64,000 nucleotides of DNA. It comes from Artemia franciscana (taxonomy: Eukaryota > Arthropoda > Branchiopoda > Anostraca > Artemiidae). The stretch covers positions 60,748,168 to 60,812,167 of the forward strand of contig NC_088866.1 of the NCBI RefSeq assembly GCF_032884065.1. Direction: 5' to 3'. The notes beneath the pieces were generated by a model. It made no database searches, had not been told where the DNA came from, and worked only from the letters and a program-made list of their open reading frames with translations. This document shows, piece by piece, positions 21,064 through 32,160 of this stretch; position 1 is the first letter of the stretch; each line of letters begins with the position of its first letter. The translations under genes were made by a program, and so were the position numbers.

Positions 21064-21574
21064 ACTACATGGTGATGCTCTTCTATCAACAAGAGTTGAT
21101 TTCCAGCCCAAGGAATTTCAAGCCTCTTGCCTCTGACTCATTATATATTCATGCCTATAATTGTTATGCTACTACGAATAAGCTATGAATATGCTACTAG
21201 TAGGCTATAAGTAGCATATTAATAGAAGTTATCTTATAGTACGCTACTACTAGATGATTTAGCTAGGAAGATATTTATAAGCCCCAAAAAAAATCCACCA
21301 AAACAATTAAAACCTAGAAATACCTCCATCAATCAGAATCCAGTGCAAATGCTGTGTCGTTTATTAGGCCGCAATTCCTTCAAGGGTTGCTACTCCCCAG
21401 GTCAATGCTGTAGCGCTGTTTGCAGTCACGGTTCTAGTTAGACAAACCCGTTAAATGTCCATCCTGACGCCACTATGAGGCCACACAATCAGAATTTCCC
21501 TTTAGTTTCGGGAAGTACGATTCTTAAGGTGTCCTCATTTTCTCGAAATACATCCGCATATGCCACTATGGCAA
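21064..21574. other. Spacer with nothing recognised
   Basis: It holds the first bases upstream of the RTE coding region and unassigned sequence, with short AT-rich direct repeats (CTACTAGTAG-like) near 21170-21250. Confidence 0.4.
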
Positions 21575-21582
21575 TGAAGTAT

Positions 21583-23873
21583 CAGGGTTGCCAAAACCTT
21601 TTGGGACTAAAGTGTCAAATTCAGCAAAATGGGACACTTTTAGTGTCCTCCTAGAAAATTAGCCAATATACTTTAAAAGTTGACAAAAAAAGACTTTAAA
21701 TGGTTTTCTCGCAACTCCAAGGCCAGATATACGTTCTTCTTATCCAAGCAAAAACAAAGCGGCTCTTCAAATAAGTAAAATCCCATGTAAAACCTCAAAT
21801 CGCCTAATACGCGAAGAAGAAAAAGAATTCAGTACAATTTCTCGGGTTCTCTTGAACCTTCGGTTGTACTAGTTATTCTTCTTCTAAAAACTCAGCAAAG
21901 TCCTGTTTTTATTATTGCGTTTTCCGGCACCTGCCGCTTTGCCGCTTTTTGGGCGACGGTTTTCATTTTCGTCGTTTTTGGCAAAAAAATCGAAAGCGCA
22001 GTCTTATTTCAGGAACTGCAGAAGATTCTGAATCATTTGTGCTGCTTTTGCGGTGTTACAGGAACGTAAAGAAAAGTTGGAGTACAACTAAGATGAATGA
22101 AAAAATGTGTTGTTTAGTTGATAAAACCTGTCTTTACTATGAGCCTCCCCAGCCGTCTGAGTCAGAAAACGCCATAATGAAGATAGAGCTTAAAAGATTT
22201 GCGCCAGCAGACCACAGATACGATGTCTGTCACTGCCGACACGGCTTAATTGCCCTTGTTCCTTTTTTTCTTCAGTAGCATATCAGACCTTCTGCAAAAT
22301 TTTGTCGACCATTTCCCGCAGACTGATATCGAAAAGCGAGTGAAACACGCTTGGCTTGGGACGTGCTTCACATTCTTTTCACCTGGCTTTCGCCAACACG
22401 TTTGGTAACGCTGCTCTCGCAAGAATACACAACCACAGCGTTATTTCATCCAAACATTAATGTATTCAGGAGATCAATTGACTAAGAGATCAAACTTGAT
22501 AGGGAGAGAAATAATGACAAGACAAATATCACTTGTTCTGTATAAGGCTACTTTATCCCACAAAAAACAAAGAAATGTCAAATTCTTTGCAAATAGTGAC
22601 AAGACAAATATCACATGTGCTTAATCAAATGTTGAAAAAAAAAGAAGAAAAAGCACAGAAAACCAACGAAAAAGGCTTTTTGGTGTCAAGAATAGCTATG
22701 GTTTTTTGAGGACCGTTTTTCTCTGCTTACTCTCTTTCTTCTGAGAAGAGGTCAACGGCGTCTGTAAAGGCAATGGAAAGGCTTATTTAATCACAAACCT
22801 TTTCACCAGAAGCAGAATGGTGCAAAACAAATGTCAAAGCAAATCCGAAATATTTTGCGCTAGGCCTTCGCCATCTTCGCGGCTCAAGATGGACAAACCG
22901 AACAACCTAGACAGCATGAAGAGACCTTTATAAGGGAAAGACTGTGCTGGATTTCACATACGGTGCATTTCATGTTATGAAGGCTTATGGAAAAGTGAGC
23001 AGATGCAGAATAAATCGGATTCCAATTCAAAAGCGTTATACAGAGGTCCAGCTGGGTTGGTTTCAATAATAGTCTTCTGTTTCTTCACCAAACAGTACAC
23101 CAGATTACAGCATGTACAACAAAACATTTTTCACCGTCGTTCTTCCATCCTTTTATCACTTTTGGCAAAAAGCACATTTCGTTAATTAGTGCTTAGTACA
23201 CTGGATGTGATGTTCAGTCTATGACAGTATTACGTGATCTTGACAGTTACCAGATAATTTTCTGGTGGGATAGACTGTGCCCATATAGGACAGGGTCCAC
23301 CCTCTGAAATGCATGTGAACCTAAACTGAATATTTACCAAAAGCCCAATGTCTTAACTCAAAAAATCAACTGAGGTTCATCCTCGTCCAAAAAATAGTTA
23401 CGCAGCAGCAAATCAGATCAGGATCAGATAGTTTGCTACTAGCTACTATCCAGACCACACCTCTGCATACTCCTGTAGACTAGAAGTCATAAAACACCTT
23501 AAGCTTTTACTTACTAGAAGTTAAATTCTTGCTTCATTTTTTTTATAAGATTTTTTTTTTCTTAACTCTCTTGAGCAAGTCACATGTTTCACCACGATTG
23601 AATTTTCGCGCTTTTGAAAAGAAAAGTAGTTCGGATCCGATAAAAAAAAATCCCTAAGACGAAAACGAACCTGAAAAGTACAAAGCACAAATTAAAAGCA
23701 GTTGCAGCTAAGAAAAAACTGAAAATAAATACATATGGTATTGATTTTGAAAAAATGCCAAAAAGTGTCCTTTTTTTCAAAAAGTGGCATTTTTTCACCC
23801 ACTAGTGGCACGGTGTCACCCAGAGTGAAAAAGTGTCAAAAAAAGCACTAAAAGTGTCCCTTTGGCAACCCTG
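21583..23873. mobile_element. Non-autonomous hAT element (2.3 kb)
   Basis: The terminal inverted repeats are CAGGGTTGCCAAA (21583-21595) and its exact complement (23861-23873). The flanking 8-bp duplication TGAAGTAT is perfect (21575-21582 and 23874-23881). Subterminal GGGACACTTTTAGTG-type motifs occur near both ends (21630-21645 and 23843-23860), with more AAAGTGTC and GTGGCA copies at 23765-23850. No transposase motif is visible in any frame. The longest frame, 109 codons at 21949-22278, is unrecognised. The intact duplication suggests a fairly recent insertion moved by an enzyme from elsewhere. Confidence 0.9.
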
Positions 23874-23881
23874 TGAAGTAT

Positions 23882-26800
23882 GCAATCTCTTCTTCTGTAT
23901 GCCAGTCTGTATTTTGCTCCAAGCCTCAAGGTATTGACCGCAGACGTAAGAGGTAGGTCTATTTTTGGACGACCAAATAGTCTTATTGTGCAAAGCACTA
24001 GAACTATAAGTGTATTTTAAGGAAATATAACACCATATTCCGACGAAGTGACATAATACACGAACTATGTCCCCCTCCTACGCCCGGAATACGTTCCTGT
24101 GGATGCTTATGATGGAAAAAAATAAAGTTTTACAAAACTACAGTGTAATGGACATACTGAATGACTATCTTAAAACCTTAATCGGATGTCTTTGGGGGAA
24201 ACGGGCATGGGAAGGGGGTGGGCTACTGTCTGATCACTTGTGACTCTTAAAAAAACACTAGAATTTTCGATCGAGGGAGCCCCCTTCGAAGTCTTATACG
24301 ACTACCCATCCAAATGAAGTGGTCCTGGGAAAAAAGTTAATAAATATTTAATAATAAATTGAAGGCTTATGGCCCTTTACTGTAGACAATGCTAAAGTGT
24401 TACTTGGGATGAAAACTATGGTAATCAAACTCAACTGCAGTAAATTTATCATATTTTTAGCAAGCTAAACGGTAAAACGAAACTAACTAATTACGTTTTT
24501 GTTGAAGATTGTCTTTAATAACTCTTCCTTATTTATATTATGTGAATAAATCCACCAAATTGCCTCACGAGGGATAAACTACCGATACAGTTCAATAACC
24601 TTTGTTCATATTTTGTCATATTTTGTGTTTTATTCCATGCCTGAAGCTAGTGGAACCAATTTCTTTTTTGATTATCTACCAATAATATGAAAACCCTTAG
24701 GACCAATCCCCAAGCTCTCATATCAGTTAACATAAATAGTAGTGAACCCTTCCCAGAGCTAAATCCAAATAACGAAAAAAAGATATCAGATCAATAGTGA
24801 AGTTGATTGGTTCTCTTTCCCATCTATTCTGTCACCCTTCAATCCTTCGAAATTTCTAGCCAAATAGAATTGGTTCCAACAAAACAAAGAATCGAAACTT
24901 GTCCTAGATTTTTCCCAATTATTCAAAGCTCCCCCACTGCCTTGCATCATTATGAAAAGTGGGAGGAAAGAAAGGGGTAAGGATAGAGGAGAAATCAAGG
25001 ACGAATTGAAAGGCCTGGAAGGGTTAGGAATCGATAAATTATAGGGTGTTTATCATTTCACTAGAGAATTGTTGGAAACGGGATCTACTCGCAAGGATAA
25101 AATTTATCTCTCAGCATATCTTGTAAGCCGTCATATGGAACGAAAGTAGTAATTTCAACTTTAAAGCATCAGAGGAACAAAAATGAAAATCCTGATATCG
25201 AAAGAAAAAGTCATTAAAGAATAAGTCAGGCACGAGGTTTGAGGGAAGAATAATAGGGTCATGAGCCCTTAATTGAAACTAGAAAATTTAATAAAGTTCA
25301 AAACCACTAGAAAAAAAATCCAGCCCTTTAGGGAAAAGCGAAGCAACATCTGTGAATTTTAGTTCACCTTCAAGTTTCTTGTTATAACAAAGAAAATGAC
25401 ACAGCTGATAATAGTTCGAGCCCAAATAACCGAAATTGCGAAAAGTTCGCATTAAATAAACTTTATTAAAACCTAAGTTAACCCTAAATAAAAATAATTA
25501 TTTAAAATAATATAAGAAATAAAACAAGGATTTTGTATAAAATAATATGAAAAGTATATGAAATAATAAGGCAACTTTTGCCACTGTTTTAAAGTAATGG
25601 TACGTAGCTATTTCCCAAGGCGTATGACAATATTTTTAAAAACATGCTTAGCCATTTCTATGTACTGAATACGCCTCGGAATCAAAAGCGTTTAAAAACG
25701 CGTTTCTGGGGGGAAAATGTATTTTGGGAAAAACTGTTATTTGAAGCTGAATCAGAAATGATAACTAATATTACGAATAATCTTAATAGTAAAATATTAT
25801 TGTAAAATCGAATTTTGTGAAAATTTCGAAAAATCCGAAGCCCTTTGGAAATGGCGTCAGATCAAAATGAAAAGTGCACCCCTGGAATTACCTATGTTGA
25901 ATAATTACAGTGCCCCGCCTTGAAAAACAAACAAAACCATTTTTTGCATGGGATGTGCTGGTGTTTCCCCTTTTTTAAAAACTTATTTTCCTCAGGGGTG
26001 ATCGTATCAAATCGGTGATAATAGAATACTGGGAGGGGACTTATTTGAAAGGAAATTTCAATATCGGTTTTTCTTTTCTTTAAAGTTGCAAAAGAGATGG
26101 TACCAAAACAAAGTGATGTTTTCTGCCATTTTGTGCCAGAAAACATCAATTTTTGCCCAAAGTGAGTCAAAATGCGGAGACTTGGAAACGTCAAGGTCGA
26201 TTTTCATGGTATAAAACCCTCATTTTGACGATTATGATCTACCCCTCCGTCTTGGGAAAAAAAGGGAAATCCCTGTTTTTGTATGGTCGGCATATGTCTC
26301 CTTGTTTATCCTTAATTATTTATTTTCTGGCAGGGCTAGAAGGCTGCTGCAAGATCGCAGAAATTTTTTTAACTGCTTATTTATATCCGTCTACGCTCGT
26401 CGTATAAATTTGCCTTATTAACTCCATTATAAATCCCATATGACACAAAAAAGGCACTCTTTGGTACCACTTCTGGAGTAGAAAGGCTGAGAATCAATAT
26501 AAGGTTGCCACTGTTATCTCCATGTTTAGAACCCATTAACAGAGGGTTTACAATCCTCTCTTCTTGAATACTCCCTTTCCTAGTCGACTTGGTAAATAAA
26601 AACTAAAACGCAATGATATATAGTTTTAGTTATTTTTATTTCCTACGTCATGAAAACAATGGGATGTTGTATCTGTGAATTCTCAAAATACCGATGACAA
26701 CATACCCCTTGCACCCTTTAGTCATGTAACAAAGGATTCAAGGGGTATGTTGACTGTGACTAAGTCATGTGACTACCCCGTTTTCAGTTTTAATGGAAGC

Positions 26801-27454
26801 AGGAAGTAAAACAAATATATAACACCATGTTTAAATAAAAACTCATAAAAACTTCTTTAGTTTTATTACCTAGACTTTTTCAATTTTATGTAGAAAAGAA
26901 GTTAAAACAAGCAAAAATAAAGCTTTTAAAAGCCAAATTTCTTTGGCAGGAGCAAACAGCAAAATTAAACCAATATTTGGAGAGTAATAAAATAAAAACT
27001 TGCCCTTTGCTGAAAACTGAGCTTGCCTAGGTTTCTTAAAAAAAATCGTAACTGTGTACTATATGTTATCCGTATTAGGGTCATTGAAAACCTATATAAA
27101 TTATTCTTTTGTTTTCGAAAACTACTTATGGATTATCTACTCCCAAGAACCATTTTGTTTTCGGGGGGGTCAGTTTTGTGTTTTCAGTAAAGTACTAGTT
27201 TTAGAATTCTTTAGATACTAGAAAATATTACGAGTAAGTTTATTTGAGCTAACTTGGATATCAATTAGCCTATCCCTTGGGAATTTTAATGGTTGGATAT
27301 TCTTTTTTACAAACCAAATCAATATTTTATTAGTAAAACAAATTTAAACCTGTTTCCTACCGCAAACTTTCTTCCAAGGGATTGCTCAATTCAAAGTTCA
27401 TTACAACGATTTTTTTTTAAGATACTCTGAGACAAATTAAACTGCTTTAACACT
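23882..27454. other. Unassigned AT-rich stretch with weak family A pieces
   Basis: Faint family A similarity is visible at 24060-24330 (GGGAAACGGGCATGGGAAGG, CACTAGAATTTTCGATCG), and in reverse at about 25890-26060 (CAGGGGTGATCGTATCAAAT). The rest, including 24340-25880 and 26270-27450, shows no gene. The 100-codon minus frame at 25892-26194 overlaps the family A piece and is not credible. Confidence 0.4.
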
Positions 27455-28860
27455 TTATTAAATTGAAGAACTAGTTTTTTTTATTGAAAGTAAGGAGCGA
27501 CATTAAAACTTAAAACGAACAGAAATTACTCCGTGTATGAAAGGGGCTATTCTCTTCTCAACGCCCCGCTCTTTACGCTAAAGTTTGACTCTTTCTCTCA
27601 ATTCTATTTTACTAAACAGTAAAATACTTTAGCGTAAAGAGGGGACGTCGAGAAGGGAACAGCCCCTTTCATACACGTAGTAATTTCTGTTCGTTTTAAG
27701 TTTTAATGCTGCTCCTTGCTTTCAGTTAAAAAAACTAGTTTTTTCTTAATTTAATTTCTGAACGTTTTTGAATTAATGCATGTTTGATTCTGGCTCTCCG
27801 CGCATAAACTGTAAAAATGAAATTTGCATATTAATTCATGTTTTGGCTAAATGGCTTTCTCTTTGTTTTGATCAGACGGCTTTAAAAAAAGGGGGTGGAG
27901 GAGGAGGCCTAGTTGCCCTCCAATTTTTCGGTTACTTAAAAAGGCAACTAGAACTTTTAATTTTTAACGAACGTTTCTATTAGTAAAAAATATACGTAAC
28001 TTAAGAATTAACTTCCGTAACGAACTTCTATGTTCGTATATTTTTATTATGTATATGAGGGGGTTTGTCCCATCGTTAATACATTGCTCTTCACACTAAA
28101 CCTTAAATTGTGTCCCAATTCTTTAAGAATGACCCCTGAATCAGAAAGGCTGTAGAATAAATAGTTGAAATTTATAAAAATACTTTCGCGTAAAGAGCGA
28201 GGTATTTAGGAGGAGAAGAACCCCTCATATGCGTAATAATCTCTATTCGTTTTAAGTTTTAATACTACTCCTCACTTTCAGTTGAAAAAGCTTTTTCATA
28301 TTTATGTTTTAATTGTTTTTTTTTATAATAATGCTAGAAAATCCTGCGCCCCCTTAATTGAATTTCTCTTCCCTCATGACATATTTCTCCAATGAAATAT
28401 CCTCCCACATAGCCCCCTCGACTCAACCCCCCCCCCAACCAAAAAAATCCCCCTAAAAACATCTTTACACTTTTCAGTAACGATTACTGTATGTAAACAC
28501 TGGTCAAAGTTTGTAACTTGCAGCCCCTCCCCCGGGGGCTTTTGGGGAGTAAGTCAATCCCAAAGACATAGTTATTATGGTTTCCGAGTATGCTGAACAA
28601 AATGGCTATATCAAAATTTTGATCCGTTGACTTTGGAAAAAAATGAGCGTAGGAGGGGGCCTAGGCGCCCTCCAATTTTTTGGTCACTTAAAATGGACAC
28701 TAGAACTTTTCATTCCCGTAAGAATGAGCCCTCTTACGACATTCTAGGACCACTCGGTTGATACGATGACGCCTGGGGAAAAACCGTTGCCCCGTGGGAT
28801 GAAAAGAGAGAAAAGGGGCGAAAAAGAGAGAATGAATAGTGAAAAGAAAAATGAAAATAA
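27455..28860 (+). mobile_element. Family A repeat, long form, right end replaced (copy A5)
   Basis: The first inverted-repeat module is at about 27465-27755 and the second at about 28055-28285, followed by the central C-rich and G-rich part. At about 28780-28860 the usual A-rich (AAAC)n tract is replaced by an A/G-rich tract. What follows is a diverged relative of the normal right part (next entry) with no CAGTTCGT terminal hairpin. Confidence 0.72.
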
Positions 28861-28861
28861 A

Positions 28862-29460
28862 GAGAGGAAATAAACATGTGTCGGCTAGTGCCGAGAAAAA
28901 TTTACAAAATTTCAAATTTTTTAGACAGAGGTTTGAAACATTCCCTTCAATGTTTTCAGGCAAACCCAATTTGGTGTAATTCTCTCTTAGAGTGGTACTA
29001 CTATTTTCGTTGTTTTCTCAGCGTGATCAACGGTGTGTGGAACGGTAATGGTAAGAGATGTATACTCCAAACTTTGTTTCGGTATTGGGATCGTAAAACC
29101 AACAGAAAAAGCTCAACAACTTTAAAGTTCCGTCTGTATAAGCCTTGTAATGATATTTTATGACCATTGGCTTGTGTGATCATTCATGATGAAAACTTAG
29201 AATGAAACCAAAAAGAGAAAATAAACATGCGTCAGTTACCATACACCAAGACAATTTACAAAATTTCCTATTTTGTAGACAGAGGTTTGAAACATTCCGT
29301 TCAATGTTTTCAGGCAAGTTCAGTTTTTTTATGTAACTCTGCTGTAGAGCGGTACTACTATTTTCGTTGTTTTTTCATCGTGATCAATGGTGTGTTGAAC
29401 GGTAATGGTAAGAGCTGTATATTCGAAACTTTGTTCCGGTATGGGTTCGTAAAATCAAGA
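28862..29460 (+). repeat. Two diverged tandem copies of a family A-related segment
   Basis: About 28866-29100 and 29219-29455 are direct copies at roughly 80% identity by eye. Both start AAATAAACATG and share TTTGAAACATTCC, TCAATGTTTTCAGGCAA and TGGTAAGAG. Each contains an open frame of about 95 codons from the shared ATG, and the products resemble each other (KIS[N/Y]F[L/V]DRGLKHS, YYYFRCF, NGNGK). The DNA also aligns to the non-coding region after the A-rich tract in other family A copies (TTTGTAGATAGGAGCTTGAA), so the frames are probably accidental. Confidence 0.6.
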
Positions 29461-29519
29461 AAAAATTATTCCTTAGAAGCTTATAAGGCTCTATTTATTT
29501 TTCAGGTAAAATATTGAAG

Positions 29520-29893
29520 TAATGTTTAAATGTTTTGAAATTACTCAGAATTTAAACCCATTTTAGTAAATTTGAGACTTTTTATGACCTTACTTTCTTC
29601 CTAGTAGACATATGCTTTTAGACGTCTCTTCAAGGCCACCAGTAGTTCCTCTTGGTATCGAATCAAAATTTAAATAGCTATTTCACTCAAAGTGTTTGGA
29701 AGAAATAAGATGAGAAATAAGATGATTGAGAAATAAGACTAGTAGGGTTCAAGTCCTAGAATTTAAGAACTCCTAATTCATGAAACTTCAAAGCTTGCCA
29801 TTAACCATGGAAACCATCTTATGAGAATTTGGGAGTGGGTGGGTAAATTGATTTTTTACACCTATAAAGGGGGAAGGTTCTTTACCTTGCAAA
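29520..29893. other. Spacer with nothing recognised
   Basis: AT-rich. The only notable feature is a short direct repeat, AGAAATAAGATGA, near 29700. Confidence 0.4.
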
Positions 29894-30096
29894 AGATTTC
29901 GCCTGTCTAAAATTTCGGTTTTCATTAGATATGCGGACAGGTTGTCTTAAATAAATAGAGACACGGGAGATATTTCCTTAAGTCAATTTATAATAATTTA
30001 ATATTAAAAGACTCTATGAATATTTTCGCCCAGTCTAATTTAAGACAACCTGTCCGCATATCTAATGAAAACCGAAATTGTAGACAGGCGAAATCT
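29894..30096. repeat. Foldback element with 59-bp arms
   Basis: The left arm 29894-29952 and right arm 30038-30096 are reverse complements with one mismatch, around an 85-base centre. The outer ends read AGATTTCGCCTGTCTA and its complement. Looser pairing continues about 10 bases further out (CCTTGCAAA against CCTTTCAAC). No clear target duplication is seen. The near identity of the arms implies a young element or repair between arms. Confidence 0.88.
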
Positions 30097-30433
30097 GTTG
30101 AAAGGCAAAGGATACTTATTCAATCTAATTGGTAACTTCTCTTTCATTGATTTCAAGTTGGTTTTTGTTGTTTTATTCAGTGTCTTTTTTCCTCTCGTAC
30201 AATTCACTTAAAAAGGTTAGTTTTTGCTGTTGTTTCTTCTTTGTTTCTTTTTTTCCTCTTTCTTTCTTTTGTTTGAGCACTGAAGACGACTTGGCGGAGG
30301 TCCTTGTCGAAATATTTGCTTGTTTTTCATATTTTGCTACTGGCTGATAAAATCCTCGTTTTTCACCTATTTGTTTTTTTCTTTTCATTTATTATTTCCT
30401 TTCTTTGTTTTCATACGTCATGCATAGCCAATA

Positions 30434-31705
30434 TGGTCTCAGAACGTATTTTCCCCTTCCAACTCCCCCCAATGTCAGAAGATCTGGTCGGGATTTGAAA
30501 TAAGAGATCTGACACATGAATTCCTTCTAAATATCAAATTTCATTAAGATCCGATCACCTATTCGTAAGATAAAAATACCCCAATTTCACGTTTTCCAAG
30601 AATTTCGGTTTCCCCCTCCAACTCCCCCCAATATCACAGGATCTGGTCGAAATTTAAAATTAGAGCTTTAAAGCACAAGATCCTTCTAAATATCAAATTT
30701 CATTAAGATCTGGTCACCCTTTCTGGTCATCCTGATCTCTCCGCTTTAAGTATTTTCTAAGATTTCCGGTCCCCCTAACTGCTCCCCAGTGACACTGGAT
30801 CTGGTTGAGATTTAAAATAAGAGATCTGAGTTACGAGGTCCTTCTAAATACGAAGTTTCATGAAGATCTGAAGACTCCTTCGTAAGTTAAAAATACATCA
30901 TTTTTTCAAATTTTTCATAATTAACCCCCCCCCCCAATAGAGTGGATCCGTTCCAAATATGTAAATCATGTATCTAAGACTTCAGATTATTTTTCCCACC
31001 AAGTTTCATCCCGATCCCTCCGATCTAAGCGTTTTTCATGATTTTAGGTTCCCCTCCCCCCCCCCCCAATGTCACCAGATCTGGTCGGGATTTAAAATAA
31101 GAGCTCTGAGACACGATATCCTTCTAAATGTCAAATTTCATTGAGATCCGATCACCCCTTCGTAAGTTGAAAATACCTCATTTTTTCTAGTTTTTCAGAA
31201 TTACCCCCCCCCCTCCCCCAACAATCCCAAAGAGAGTGAATCCGTTCCAGTTATGTCAATCATGTATCTAAGACTTGTGCTTATTTTTCCCACCAAGTTT
31301 CATCCCGATCCCTCCGCTCTAAGTGTTTTCCAAGATTTTAGGTTTTCTCCTCCCAGCTCCTCCCCCCCCCCCCCAATGACACCAGATCCGGTCGGGATTT
31401 AAAATAAAAGCTCTGAGACACGATATCCTTCCAAACATCAAATTTCATGAAGATCTGATCAATCGTTCGTAAGTTAAAAATACTTCATTTTTTCTATTTT
31501 TTTTTCCGAATTAACGAGCCCCCACTCCCCACCAGATAGTCAAATCGGGAAAACGACTATTTCTAATTTAATCTGGTCTGGTCCCTGATACGCCTCTCAA
31601 ATTTTATCGTCCTAGCTTACCTGGAAGTGCATAAAGTAGCAAAACCGGGACCGACAGACTGACAGAAATTGCGATTGCTATATGTCACTTGGTTAATACC
31701 AAGTG
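30434..31705 (+). mobile_element. Family C: tandem-repeat element with terminal hairpin
   Basis: The body is made of two alternating related units of about 150-170 bp. Unit a carries ATCTGGTCGGGATTTAAAAT, then CCTTCTAAATATCAAATTTC and ATTAAGATC. Unit b carries GTGGATCCGTTCCAAATATG, then CCCACCAAGTTTCATCCCGA and TCCCTC. Five a units (near 30460, 30630, 30795, 31075, 31380) and two b units (near 30940, 31235) are visible, separated by C runs. The element finishes with GGGACCGACAGACTGACAG and a hairpin, CACTTGGTTAATACCAAGTG, at 31686-31705. An internal tandem array plus a short 3' hairpin resembles the DINE-1/HINE class of Helentron derivatives. That placement is inference. Confidence 0.6.
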
Positions 31706-31709
31706 CCAT

Positions 31710-32160
31710 AAAAAAGGCACTAGCCCTCTTAATTTCCACTTGAATGACCCCTTTTTGAAGTTTTACGACAACTTCTTCTATACGAAGTTCCCTGGTCTAA
31801 AGCAAACAAACAAAAAAAAGAAATAAAATGAATCAATAACACATTGGGCCTATATCGTTGATTCAGGGTTATCCTAAATAAGATGGTGCTGAAACCTCTT
31901 TAACCCCGTTTTGTTCACGTTAATCAATCAGAAGCTCCTACAAAGTCAGAAGAAGGCTATTCAAACGAAAATTAGTAGTGCCTTTTTAATTGACCAAAAA
32001 GATTGGAGAGCAGCTAGGCCTTTTCCCCCGAAGACATTTGATCAAAATTTTAAGATAGCCATTTGGTTCATCATAGTTGAAAGGTCCAATAACTTATGGG
32101 AATAGCATGACCTCACACAACCCCTGGGGAAAGGGCTGTAGGCTATGCAATTTCCTTATG
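31710..32160. mobile_element. Family A fragments in opposite orientations
   Basis: 31712-31800 reads in plus orientation (AAAAAAGGCACTAGCCCTCT). 31965-32130 reads in minus orientation (GCCTTTTTAATTGACCAAAA, then GATTGGAGAGCAGCTAGG). The two pieces correspond to nearly the same part of the family, so they form a spaced inverted pair. Confidence 0.5.
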
